DNA of 64,000 nt from Plumapathes pennacea (lineage: Eukaryota > Cnidaria > Anthozoa > Antipatharia > Myriopathidae). A model generated the notes under the pieces. It did not search any database and was not told where the DNA came from. It was given only the letters and a program-made list of their open reading frames with translations. Position 1 is the stretch's first letter, and the number at the start of each line of letters is the position of its first letter. Where the stretch lies: positions 11,775,591-11,839,590 of the forward strand of contig OZ038469.1 in assembly GCA_964036295.1 (NCBI GenBank). The letters run 5' to 3'. Below, one piece after another: positions 15,701-28,900 of this stretch. The translations under genes were made by a program, and so were the position numbers.

Positions 15701-18700
15701 AATTAGTGCATGATTTGCTGTAATTTGCTGTAATTTCTCACGACGCGCGCGATAAAAGTTTACAAAAACTATGCAAACTTTGTCGGCATAGTCCCAGGAA
15801 CGTTTCCTGAAAGTTTCATGCGATTCTGAGATGGTCGAAAAATCTTGGAATTTTGACAAAATACTAAGGCTATAGCACAGGGTTTTTTGCCGATTTTGGC
15901 CAAAACTTGAAAACCCTTGAAACTTTCAGGCAACCTTCCTTGGACTATAAGAAGACTTTTTGCAATACATTTGCTTTATCTATCTTCATCCGTTGCCGAG
16001 ATATAGCAGCTTAACTCGAAAGGTGTGATGAATTAATTAGTGCATGATTTGCTGTAATTTGCTGTAATTTCTCACAACGCGCGCGCTAAAAGTTTACAAA
16101 AACTATGCAAACTTTGTCGGCATAGTCCCAGGAACGTTTCCTGAAAGTTTTATGCGATTCTGAGATGGTCGAAAAATCTTGGAATTTTGACAAAATACTA
16201 AGGCTATAGCACAGGGTTTTTTGCCGATTTTGGCCAAAAATTGAAAACCCTTGAAACTTTCAGGAAACCTTCCTTGGACTATAAGAAGACTTTTTGCAAT
16301 ACATTTGCTTTATCTATCTTCATCCGTTGCCGAGATATAGCAGCTTAACTCGAAAGGTGTGATGAATTAATTAGTGCATGATTTGCTGTAATTTGCTGTA
16401 ATTTCTCACGACGCGCGCGCTAAAAGTTTACAAAAACTATGCAAACTTTGTCTGCATAGTCCCAGGAACGTTTCCTGAAAGTTTCATGCGATTCTGAGAT
16501 GGTCGAAAAATCTTGGAATTTTGACAAAATACTAAGGCTATAGCACAGAGTTTTTTGCCGATTTTGGCCAAAAATTGAAAACCCTTGAAACTTTCAGGAA
16601 ACCTTCCTTGGACTATGAGAAGACTTTTTGCAATACATTTGCTTTATCTATCTTCATCCGTTGCCGAGATATAGCAGCTTAACTCGAAAGGTGTGATGAA
16701 TTAATTAGTGCATGATTTGCTGTAATTTGCTGTAATTTCTCACGACGCGCGCGATAAAAGTTTACAAAAACTATGCAAACTTTGTCGGCATAGTCCCAGC
16801 AACGTTTCCTGAAAGTTTTATGCGATTCTGAGATGGTCGAAAAATCTTGGAATTTTGACAAAATACTAAGGCTATAGCACAGGGTTTTTTGCCGATTTTG
16901 GCCAAAAATTGAAAACCCTTGAAACTTTCAGGAAACCTTCCTTGGACTATAAGAAGACTTTTTGCAATACATTTGCTTTATCTATCTTCATCCGTTGCCG
17001 AGATATAGCAGATTAACTCGAAAGGTGTGATGAATTAATTAGTGCATGATTTGCTGTAATTTGCTGTAATTTCTCACGACGCGCGCGCTAAAAGTTTACA
17101 AAAACTATGCAAACTTTGTCTGCATAGTCCCAGGAACGTTTCCTGAAAGTTTCATGCGATTCTGAGATGGTCGAAAAATCTTGGAATTTTGACAAAATAC
17201 TAAGGCTATAGCACAGGGTTTTTTGCCGATTTTGGCCAAAACTTGAAAACCCTTGAAACTTTCAGGAAACCTTCCTTGGACTATAAGAAGACTTTTTGCA
17301 ATACATTTGCTTTATCTATCTTCATCCGTTGCCGAGATATAGCAGCTTAACTCGAAAGGTGTGATGAATTAATTAGTGCATGATTTGCTGTAATTTGCTG
17401 TAATTTCTCACGACGCGCGCGCTAAAAGTTTACAAAAACTATGCAAACTTTGTCGGCATAGTCCCAGCAACGTTTCCTGAAAGTTTCATGCGATTCTGAG
17501 ATGGTCGAAAAATCTTGGAATTTTGACAAAATACTAAGGCTATAGCACAGGGTTTTTTGCCGATTTTGGCCAAAACTTGAAAACCCTTGAAACTTTCAGG
17601 AAACCTTCCTTGGACTATAAGAAGACTTTTTGCAATACATTTGCTTTATCTATCTTCATCCGTTGCCGAGATATAGCAGTTTAACTCGAAAGGTGTGATG
17701 AATTAATTAGTGCATGATTTGCTGTAATTTGCTGTAATTTCTCACGACGCGCGCGCTAAAAGTTTACAAAAACTATGCAAACTTTGTCGGCATAGTCCCA
17801 GGAACGTTTCCTGAAAGTTTCATGAGATTCTGAGATGGTCGAAAAATCTTGGAATTTTGACAAAATCCTAAGGCTATAGCTCAGGGTTTTTTGCCGATTT
17901 TGGCCAAAAACTGAAAACCCTTGAAACTTTCAGGAAACCTTCCTTGGACTATAAGAAGACTTTTTGCAATACATTTGCTTTATCTATCTTCATCCGTTGC
18001 CGAGATATAGCAGCTTAACTCGAAAGGTGTGATGAATTAATTAGTGCATGATTTGCTGTAATTTGCTGTAATTTCTCACGACGCGCGCGCTAAAAGTTTA
18101 CAAAAACTATGCAAACTTTGTCTGCATAGTCCCAGGAACGTTTCCTGAAAGTTTCATGCGATTCTGAGATGGTCGAAAAATCTTGGAATTTTGACAAAAT
18201 ACTAAGGCTATAGCACAGAGTTTTTTGCCGATTTTGGCCAAAAATTGAAAACCCTTGAAACTTTCAGGAAACCTTCCTTGGACTATAAGAAGACTTTTTG
18301 CAATACATTTGCTTTATCTATCTTCATCCGTTACCGAGATATAGCAGCTTAACTCGAAAGGTGTGATGAATTAATTAGTGCATGATTTGCTGTATTTTGC
18401 TGTAATTTCTCACGACGCGCGCGCTAAAAGTTTACAAAAACTATGCAAACTTTGTCGGCATAGTCCCAGCAACGTTTCCTGAAAGTTTCATGCGATTCTG
18501 AGATGGTCGAAAAATCTTGGAATTTTGACAAAATACTAAGGCTATAGCACAGAGTTTTTTGCCGATTTTGGCCAAAAATTGAAAACCCTTGAAACTTTCA
18601 GGAAACCTTCCTTGGACTATAAGAAGACTTTTTGCAATACATTTGCTTTATCTATCTTCATCCGTTGCCGAGATATAGCAGTTTAACTCGAAAGGTGTGA

Positions 18701-20707
18701 TGAATTAATTAGTGCATGATTTGCTGTAATTTGCTGTAATTTCTCACGACGCGCGCGCTAAAAGTTTACAAAAACTATGCAAACTTTGTCGGCATAGTCC
18801 CAGGAACGTTTCCTGAAAGTTTCATGAGATTCTGAGATGGTCGAAAAATCTTGGAATTTTGACAAAATCCTAAGGCTATAGCTCAGGGTTTTTTGCCGAT
18901 TTTGGCCAAAAACTGAAAACCCTTGAAACTTTCAGGAAACCTTCCTTGGACTATAAGAAGACTTTTTGCAATACATTTGCTTTATCTATCTTCATCCGTT
19001 GCCGAGATATAGCAGCTTAACTCGAAAGGTATGATGAATTAATTAATACATGATTTGCTGAAATTTGCTGTAATTTCTCACGACGCGCGCTCTAAAAGTT
19101 TACAAAAACTATGCAAACTTTGTCGGCATAGTCCCAGGAACGTTTCTTGAAAGTTTCATGCGATTCTGAGATGGTCGAAAAATCTTGGAATTTTGACAAA
19201 ATACTAAGGCTATAGCACAGGGTTTTTTTGCCGATTTTGGCCAAAAATTGAAAACCCTTGAAACTTTCAGGAAACCTTCCTTGGACTATGAGAAGACTTT
19301 TTGCAATACATTTGCTTTATCTATCTTCATCCGTTGCCGAGATATAGCAGCTTTACTCGAAAGGTGTGATGAATTAATTAGTGCATGATTTGCTGTAATT
19401 TGCTGTAATTTCTCACGACGCGCGCGATAAAAGTTTACAAAAACTATGCAAACTTTGTCGGCATAGTCCCAGGAACGTTTCTTGAAAGTTTCATGCGATT
19501 CTGAGATGGTCGAAAAATCTTGGAATTTTGACAAAATACTAAGGCTATAGCACAGGGTTTTTTGCTGATTTTGGCCAAAAATTGAAAACCCTTGAAACTT
19601 TCAGGAAACCTTCCTTTTACTATTACAAGACTTTTTGCAATACATTTGCTTTATCTATCTTCATCCGTTGCCGAGATATAGCAGCTTAACTCGAAAGGTG
19701 TGATGAATTAATTAGTGCATGATTTGCTGTAATTTGCTGTAATTTCTCACGACGCGCGCGCTAAAAGTTTACAAAAACTATGCAAACTTTGTCGGCATAG
19801 TCCCAGGAACGTTTCCTGAAAGTTTCATGCGATTCTGAGATGGTCGAAAAATCTTGGAATTTTGACAAAATACTAAGGCTATAGCACAGGGTTTTTTGCT
19901 GATTTTGGCCAAAAATTGAAAACCCTTGAAACTTTCAGGAAACCTTCCTTGGACTATAAGAAGACTTTTTGCAATACATTTGCTTTATCTATCTTCATCC
20001 GTTGCCGAGATATAGCAGCTTAACTCGAAAGGTGTGATGAATTAATTAGTGCATGATTTGCTGTAATTTGCTGTAATTTCTCACGACGCGCGCTCTAAAA
20101 GTTTACAAAAACTATGCAAACTTTGTCGGCATAGTCCCAGGAACGTTTCCTGAAAGTTTTATGCGATTCTGAGATGGTCGAAAAATCTTGGAATTTTGAC
20201 AAAATACTAAGGCTATAGCACAGGGTTTTTTGCCGATTTTGGCCAAAACTTGAAAACCCTTGAAACTTTCAGGAAACCTTCCTTGGACTATAAGAAGACT
20301 TTTTGCAATACATTTGCTTTATCTATCTTCATCCGTTGCCGAGATATAGCAGCTTAACTCGAAAGGTGTGATGAATTAATTAGTACATGATTTGCTGTAA
20401 TTTGCTGTAATTTCTCACCACGCGCGCTCTAAAAGTTTACAAAAACTATGCAAACTTTGTCGGCATAGTCCCAGGAACGTTTCCTGAAAGTTTTATGCGA
20501 TTCTGAGATGGTCGAAAAATCTTGGAATTTTGACAAAATACTAAGGCTATAGCACAGGGTTTTTTGCCGATTTTGGCCAAAACTTGAAAACCCTTGAAAC
20601 TTTCAGGAAACCTTCCTTGGACTATAACAAGACTTTCTGCAATACATTTGCTTTATCTATCTTCATCCGTTGACGAGATATAGCAGCTTAACTCGAAAGA
20701 TGTGATG
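715..20707. repeat. 334-bp satellite array, left part (about 60 monomers)
   Basis: Head-to-tail tandem array with a 334-bp period, all monomers in one orientation. Landmarks recur in every unit: GGCTATAGCACAGGGTTTTT, CATCCGTTGCCGAGATATAG, GAATTAATTAGTGCATGATT, a doubled TGCTGTAATT, a CpG patch CACGACGCGCGCG, and CCAGGAACGTTTCCTGAAAG. Units inside differ at few positions. The CpG patch is one of the most variable (GCGCGATA, GCGCGCTA, GCGCTCTA), as expected for hypermutable CpG. Units at the left edge (715 to about 2,000) are much more diverged, have indels, and include a partial duplication around 1340-1480. No coding function is supported. Confidence 0.98.
2641..5985. repeat. Duplicated 1,670-bp block (five monomers) inside the array
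   Basis: The five monomers at about 2641-4310 recur in the same order at about 4311-5980. Rare variants repeat exactly 1,670 bp apart: TGCAATATATTTGC at 3936 and 5606, GCGGGATAAAAGTTTACAAG at about 4053 and 5723, and AGTCTCAGGA at 2761 and 4431. The block boundary ends where the next monomer carries TAATACACG. This is higher-order structure from unequal exchange or replication slippage. Confidence 0.9.
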
Positions 20708-22915
20708 CATATCAAACTCTTCCCATACAAATGGGAACATTTGTTATTTTCTAGTCCCAATCTCACGCGGCCGAAAGCGGCACGATTGATTTCAAAATGG
20801 CGGATAGATTCAAGAGGACTGAGTAACCGAATTGGTTTGTTTAGAAGACAAAATCGGATAAAAATATCAGAAAACCTTGTGAGATTGAAGTAATTTATGC
20901 CAACAAGGTTCGCCAGCAGTTGGAGTTCCACTATAAAGACTGAACTTCGAAATTCGATGATTGGTGGCGGTTCGATGTGGAGGCTCTTCGGTGTTTCCCA
21001 TTCCAGCGTGTGCAAAAATGTTTGTCCTGAGCAGTGAGCCGTTTAATGATCAAGCAATATGATTCTTTGGTCAGACTTCCCGTGAAACTAAAATAAAGCT
21101 GTGGCCTATGACGCCATGTAGATTCAAACATGACATGCATGGCTGTTATCTGCATTTATACTGATCATGTTTTCTCTCTGAATTTTACAAGGAGTTTATA
21201 TTTAAAGAATGTTTTTCACGCTGGCTCGCAAACTGTCCACACAAAATGTGAGACAACTGATTTATTCTACCTATTTTCCCCTCCTTCCAATGTTTTAACT
21301 TGAATATAACAATAAATTGCAAGCTGTTTGAAAACAGAAATGTAGCACATCCTCCAATGTTTCACATTGCACATGGCTTCCATGTGCCATCCTATTCTAT
21401 AATGTGGCCAGAGATTAAATGCTTTGCACATAAAAAAGTGGAAACTATTGACAGATATACAGTTTACCCATTTGTCAGCTGCTGCTTCAAGAAACTAAAT
21501 TTCCTGTTTACAAAAACCTGTTAGAAGACAATTAACTCCATTATGATTTATAGGTCTAAAGTGTGTTTCTAAACTGTTTATCTCAGCCAACAGTATTTTG
21601 AAGATAAATTGATGTGTACAAAGTCATTCCATTTTAAACTAGTGCTAACTGAAATCCACACTCTGAGATTTTAACTGTTGGCTAAAACATGAGTATTTTA
21701 ACATTAAGTTTTTTTATATCACCTGCACCATAATTAATACTATATTAACTAAGACATACATTTTTTAGTATGTACAATTTATTAGTACAGCATTGCACTG
21801 CACTTCAATCTTTTAGTATTAGTGTATTCACTAGTTGGAAGTATACTGTACATTCTAAGCTTAGTTTGAAGTGTACACAGTTGTTGACATACAGAGCTAT
21901 ATCAATTTTTGACTGGAATATATGACAAGAAATACACTAAAATGTGGGTTGTGATTGTCCGAGTGACAATTTTCCTGAAGACTACTCTTACCCAGACAAC
22001 CACAATCTACATGCTGTTCAAACTCTGGTTCAAACCATGCAAATACACTCAATCTTCTGATTTGTGATATATGCCTCATTCTAAAAATATACCCATCGAG
22101 ACAGCTTTATATGTGTTCTTTTAGAGCCCCTTTCACACAAAATACAAAGAGGAACAAGTTTTCTATTTTTTATTGACCCAGCCATTTTCATATTTCATGT
22201 GCTTTACAAAACTATACATCTGAGAAATCAAAGCTATAATGGTTCCCCGCGAAATATGCCGGCGAGAGCATTTTCGGTGTATAAATACTGTATTAAAAAG
22301 TTATTGTTATCGTTCGAGACTCTCCGAATCACAAAACAGGAATACGAAATTCATTTACTTGCTTATTTTGTAGCCAACTGACCAAAGTTGTGCTCCAAAG
22401 GCGCCTTCCGAACCTTGATAAATCCTCTTCAGCTGCACCGTACACGACGCTGGCCGCTATCTCAACATCGAGCACATCTGGAGATTTGAATGTCGTTATC
22501 CCGCACCTAAATTTTACCGAATGTGCAAGTTTTATATACCAAAATGCGGGGAATTTAACCATCTTTCGCAATCCGTTGGTGCATCTGAGATACACGCTTG
22601 CGCAGAAGAACTAGAACCCAATGTTTGCGGCCAGTTGTCTCAAAACGCCAAAATGCCTTGTTAATTTCATCCAACTGATAGAAAATAACCTAAAAAACCC
22701 GCAGCTAAAATGTTGTTATAAGGGCCAAAAAATATATACTTGGAAAGCATGAAGATTACATTTTTCAAATCCGGAGGTGCATCGACGGATTTTTAAACGA
22801 GAAACGAGCGCGAGAAGAAAAAGTGCGAAAAACGCGATGATTCTGAGTGAGCCATTGTTATGGGCGTGGCAGTAGATACGTCATAAGACCTTTTGTTAAG
22901 AGTGAGTTTCATATG
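20708..22915. mobile_element. 2,208-bp insertion in the satellite, with short inverted ends
   Basis: Non-satellite sequence flanked by halves of one monomer. Its ends form an inverted repeat of about 12 bp with one mismatch: CATATCAAACTC on the left and GAGTTTCATATG on the right. Intact versions of the same monomer (for example near 24240, 26910 and 28920) show the empty site GATGAATTAATT; the filled site reads GATG, insert, ATTAATT, so one A is missing and no clear target duplication is seen. I recognise no transposase, so it would be non-autonomous. Inside: 20760-20890 GC-richer, 21180-22200 AT-rich with nothing recognisable, 22380-22620 GC-richer and open on both strands. Confidence 0.7.
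22390..22600 (-). other. Possible small exon inside the insertion
   Basis: A minus-strand frame here (open 22329-22595) encodes a non-repetitive peptide including DVLDVEIAASVVYGAAEEDL and RFGRRLWSTT, followed by a possible donor in TTTGGTCAGT. The opposite strand is also open over the same span. Composition is more gene-like than the surrounding AT-rich DNA, but I do not recognise a family and cannot link other exons. It may be a captured gene fragment or chance. Confidence 0.2.
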
Positions 22916-25900
22916 ATTAATTAGTACATGATTTGCTGTAATTTGCTGTAATTTCTCACGACGCGCGCGATAAAAGTTTACAAAAGCTATGCAAACTTTG
23001 TCGGTATAGTCCCAGGAACGTTTCCTGAAAGTTTCATGCAATTCTGAGATGGTCGAAAAATCTTGGAATTTTGACAAAATACTAAGGCTATTGCACAGGG
23101 TTTTTTGCTGATTTTGGCCAAAAATTGAAAACCCTTGAAACTTTCAGGAAACCTTCCTTTTACTATTACAAGACTTTTTGCAATACATTTGCTTTATCTA
23201 TCTTCATCCGTTGCCGAGATATAGCAGCTTAACTCGAAAGGTGTGATGAATTAATTAGTGCATGATTTGCTGTAATTTGCTGTAATTTCTCACGACGCGC
23301 GCGCTAAAAGTTTACAAAAACTATGCAAACTTTGTCGGCATAGTCCCAGGAACGTTTCCTGAAAGTTTCATGCGATTCTGAGATGGTCGAAAATTCTTGG
23401 AATTTTGACAAAATACTAAGGCTATAGCACAGGGTTTTTTGCTGATTTTGGCCAAAAATTGAAAACCCTTGAAACTTTCAGGAAACCTTCCTTGGACTAT
23501 AAGAAGACTTTTTGCAATACATTTGCTTTATCTATCTTCATCCGTTGCCGAGATATAGCAGCTTAACTCGAAAGGTGTGATGAATTAATTAGTGCATGAT
23601 TTGCTGTAATTTGCTGTAATTTCTCACGACGCGCGCTCTAAAAGTTTACAAAAACTATGCAAACTTTGTCGGCATAGTCCCAGGAACGTTTCCTGAAAGT
23701 TTTATGCGATTCTGAGATGGTCGAAAAATCTTGGAATTTTGACAAAATACTAAGGCTATAGCACAGGGTTTTTTGCCGATTTTGGCCAAAACTTGAAAAC
23801 CCTTGAAACTTTCAGGAAACCTTCCTTGGACTATAAGAAGACTTTTTGCAATACATTTGCTTTATCTATCTTCATCCGTTGCCGAGATATAGCAGCTTAA
23901 CTCGAAAGGTGTGATGAATTAATTAGTACATGATTTGCTGTAATTTGCTGTAATTTCTCACCACGCGCGCTCTAAAAGTTTACAAAAACTATGCAAACTT
24001 TGTCGGCATAGTCCCAGGAACGTTTCCTGAAAGTTTTATGCGATTCTGAGATGGTCGAAAAATCTTGGAATTTTGACAAAATACTAAGGCTATAGCACAG
24101 GGTTTTTTGCCGATTTTGGCCAAAACTTGAAAACCCTTGAAACTTTCAGGAAACCTTCCTTGGACTATAACAAGACTTTCTGCAATACATTTGCTTTATC
24201 TATCTTCATCCGTTGACGAGATATAGCAGCTTAACTCGAAAGATGTGATGAATTAATTAGTACATGATTTGCTGTAATTTGCTGTAATTTCTCACGACGC
24301 GCGCGATAAAAGTTTACAAAAGCTATGCAAACTTTGTCGGTATAGTCCCAGGAACGTTTCCTGAAAGTTTCATGCAATTCTGAGATGGTCGAAAAATCTT
24401 GGAATTTTGACAAAATACTAAGGCTATAGCACAGGGTTTTTTGCCGATTTTGGCCAAAACTTGAAAACCCTTGAAACTTTCAGGAAACCTTCCTTGGACT
24501 ATAACTAGACTTTTTGCAATACATTTGCTGTATCTATCTTCATCCGTTGCCGAGATATAGCAGCTTAACTCGAAAGGTGTGATGAATTAATTAGTGCATG
24601 ATTTGCTGTAATTTGCTGTAATTTCTTACAACACGCGCGCTAAAAGTTTACAAAAACTATGCAAACTTTGTCGGCATAGTCCCAGGAACGTTTCCTGAAA
24701 GTTTCATGCGATTCTGAGATGGTCGAAAAATCTTGGAATTTTGACAAAATACTAAGGCTATAGCACAGGGTTTTTTGCCGATTTTGGCCAAAAATTGAAA
24801 ACCCTTGAAACTTTCAGGAAACCTTCCTTGGACTATGAGAAGACTTTTTGCAATACATTTGCTTTATCTATCTTCATCCGTTGCCGAGATATAGCAGCTT
24901 AACTCGAAAGGTGTGATGAATTAATTAGTGCATGATTTGCTGTAATTTGCTGTAATTTCTCACGACGCGCGCGCTAAAAGTTTACAAAAACTATGCAAAC
25001 TTTGTCGGCATAGTCCCAGGAACGTTTCCTGAAAGTTTCATGCGATTCTGAGATGGTCGAAAAATCTTGGAATTTTGACAAAATACTAAGGCTATAGCAC
25101 AGGGTTTTTTGCTGATTTTGGCCAAAACTTGAAAACCCTTCAAACTTTCAGGAAACCTTCCTTGGACTATAAGAAGACTTTTTGCAATACATTTGCTTTA
25201 TCTATCTTCATCCGTTGCCGAGATATAGCAGCTTAACTCGAAAGGTGTGATGAATTAATTAGTGCATGATTTGCTGTAATTTGCTGTAATTTCTCACAAC
25301 GCGCGCGCTAAAAGTTTACAAAAACTATGCAAACTTTGTCTGCATAGTCCCAGGAACGTTTCCTGAAAGTTTCATGCGATTCTGAGATGGTCGAAAAATC
25401 TTGGAATTTTGACAAAATACTAAGGCTATAGCACAGGGTTTTTTGCCGATTTTGGCCAAAAATTGAAAACCCTTGAAACTTTCAGGAAACCTTCCTTGGA
25501 CTATAAGAAGACTTTTTGCAATACATTTGCTTTATCTATCTTCATCCGTTGCCGAGATATAACAGCTTAACTCGAAAGGTGTGATGAATTAATTAGTGCA
25601 TGATTTGCTGTAATTTGCTGTAATTTCTCACGACGCGCGCTCTAAAAGTTTACAAAAACTATGCAAACTTTGTCGGCATAGTCCCAGGAACGTTTCCTGA
25701 AAGTTTCATGCGATTCTGAGATGGTCGAAAAATCTTGGAATTTTGACAAAATACTAAGGCTATAGCACAGGGTTTTTTTGCCGATTTTGACCAAAAATTG
25801 AAAACCCTTGAAACTTTCAGGAAACCTTCCTTGGAGTATAACAAGACTTTCTGCAATACATTTGCTTTATCTATCTTCATCCGTTGCCGAGATATAGCAG

Positions 25901-28900
25901 CTTAACTCGAAAGGTGTGATGAATTAATTAGTGCATGATTTGCTATAACTTGCTGTAATTTCTCACGACGCGCGCGCTAAAAGTTTACAAAAACTATGCA
26001 AACTTTGTCGGCATAGTCCCAGGAACGTTTCCTGAAAGTTTCATGCGATTCTGAGATGGTCGAAAAATCTTGGAATTTTGACAAAATACTAAGGCTATAG
26101 CACAGGGTTTTTTGCCGATTTTGGCCAAAACTTGAAAACCCTTGAGACTTTCAGGAAACCTTCCTTGGACTATAAGAAGACTTTTTGCAATACATTTGCT
26201 TTATCTATCTTCATCCGTTGCCGAGATATAGCAGCTTAACTCGAAAGGTGTGATGAATTAATTAGTGCATGATTTGCTGTAATTTGCTGTAATTTCTCAC
26301 GACGCGCGCTCTAAAAGTTTACAAAAACTATGCAAACTTTGTCGGCATAGTCCCAGGAACGTTTCCTGAAAGTTTTATGCGATTCTGAGATGGTCGAAAA
26401 ATCTTGGAATTTTGACAAAATACTAAGGCTATAGCACAGGGTTTTTTGCCGATTTTGGCCAAAACTTGAAAACCCTTGAAACTTTCAGGAAACCTTCCTT
26501 GGACTATAAGAAGACTTTTTGCAATACATTTGCTTTATCTATCTTCATCCGTTGCCGAGATATAGCAGCTTAACTCGAAAGGTGTGATGAATTAATTAGT
26601 ACATGATTTGCTGTAATTTGCTGTAATTTCTCACCACGCGCGCTCTAAAAGTTTACAAAAACTATGCAAACTTTGTCGGCATAGTCCCAGGAACGTTTCC
26701 TGAAAGTTTTATGCGATTCTGAGATGGTCGAAAAATCTTGGAATTTTGACAAAATACTAAGGCTATAGCACAGGGTTTTTTGCCGATTTTGGCCAAAACT
26801 TGAAAACCCTTGAAACTTTCAGGAAACCTTCCTTGGACTATAACAAGACTTTCTGCAATACATTTGCTTTATCTATCTTCATCCGTTGACGAGATATAGC
26901 AGCTTAACTCGAAAGATGTGATGAATTAATTAGTACATGATTTGCTGTAATTTGCTGTAATTTCTCACGACGCGCGCGATAAAAGTTTACAAAAGCTATG
27001 CAAACTTTGTCGGTATAGTCCCAGGAACGTTTCCTGAAAGTTTCATGCAATTCTGAGATGGTCGAAAAATCTTGGAATTTTGACAAAATACTAAGGCTAT
27101 AGCACAGGGTTTTTTGCCGATTTTGGCCAAAACTTGAAAACCCTTGAAACTTTCAGGAAACCTTCCTTGGACTATAAGAAGACTTTTTGCAATACATTTG
27201 CTTTATCTATCTTCATCCGTTGCCGAGATATAGCAGCTTAACTCGAAAGGTGTGATGAATTAATTAGTACATGATTTGCTGTAATTTGCTGTAATTTCTC
27301 ACGACGCGCGCTCTAAAAGTTTACAAAAACTATGCAAACTTTGTCGGCATAGTCCCAGGAACGTTTCCTGAAAGTTTTATGCGATTCTGAGATGGTCGAA
27401 AAATCTTGGAATTTTGACAAAATACTAAGGCTATAGCACAGGGTTTTTTGCCGATTTTGGCCAAAACTTGAAAACCCTTGAAACTTTCAGGAAACCTTCC
27501 TTGGACTATAACAAGACTTTCTGCAATACATTTGCTTTATCTATCTTCATCCGTTGACGAGATATAGCAGCTTAACTCGAAAGATGTGATGAATTAATTA
27601 GTACATGATTTGCTGTAATTTGCTGTAATTTCTCACGACGCGCGCGATAAAAGTTTACAAAAGCTATGCAAACTTTGTCGGTATAGTCCCAGGAACGTTT
27701 CCTGAAAGTTTCATGCAATTCTGAGATGGTCGAAAAATCTTGGAATTTTGACAAAATACTAAGGCTATAGCACAGGGTTTTTTGCTGATTTTGGCCAAAA
27801 ATTGAAAACCCTTGAAACTTTCAGGAAACCTTCCTTTTACTATTACAAGACTTTTTGCAATACATTTGCTTTATCTATCTTCATCCGTTGCCGAGATATA
27901 GCAGCTTAACTCGAAAGGTGTGATGAATTAATTAGTGCATGATTTGCTGTAATTTGCTGTAATTTCTCACGACGCGCGCGCTAAAAGTTTACAAAAACTA
28001 TGCAAACTTTGTCGGCATAGTCCCAGGAACGTTTCCTGAAAGTTTCATGCGATTCTGAGATGGTCGAAAAATCTTGGAATTTTGACAAAATACTAAGGCT
28101 ATAGCACAGGGTTTTTTGCTGATTTTGGCCAAAAATTGAAAACCCTTGAAACTTTCAGGAAACCTTCCTTGGACTATAACAAGACTTTTTGCAATACATT
28201 TGCTTTATCTATCTTCATCCGTTGCCGAGATATAGCAGCTTAACTCGAAAGGTGTGATGAATTAATTAGTGCATGATTTGCTGTAATTTGCTGTAATTTC
28301 TCACGACGCGCGCTCTAAAAGTTTACAAAAACTATGCAAACTTTGTCGGCATAGTCCCAGGAACGTTTCCTGAAAGTTTTATGCGATTCTGAGATGGTCG
28401 AAAAATCTTGGAATTTTGACAAAATACTAAGGCTATAGCACAGGGTTTTTTGCCGATTTTGGCCAAAACTTGAAAACCCTTGAAACTTTCAGGAAACCTT
28501 CCTTGGACTATAAGAAGACTTTTTGCAATACATTTGCTTTATCTATCTTCATCCGTTGCCGAGATATAGCAGCTTAACTCGAAAGGTGTGATGAATTAAT
28601 TAGTACATGATTTGCTGTAATTTGCTGTAATTTCTCACCACGCGCGCGCTAAAAGTTTACAAAAACTATGCAAACTTTGTCGGCATAGTCCCAGGAACGT
28701 TTCCTGAAAGTTTTATGCGATTCTGAGATGGTCGAAAAATCTTGGAATTTTGACAAAATACTAAGGCTATAGCACAGGGTTTTTTGCCGATTTTGGCCAA
28801 AACTTGAAAACCCTTGAAACTTTCAGGAAACCTTCCTTGGACTATAACAAGACTTTCTGCAATACATTTGCTTTATCTATCTTCATCCGTTGACGAGATA

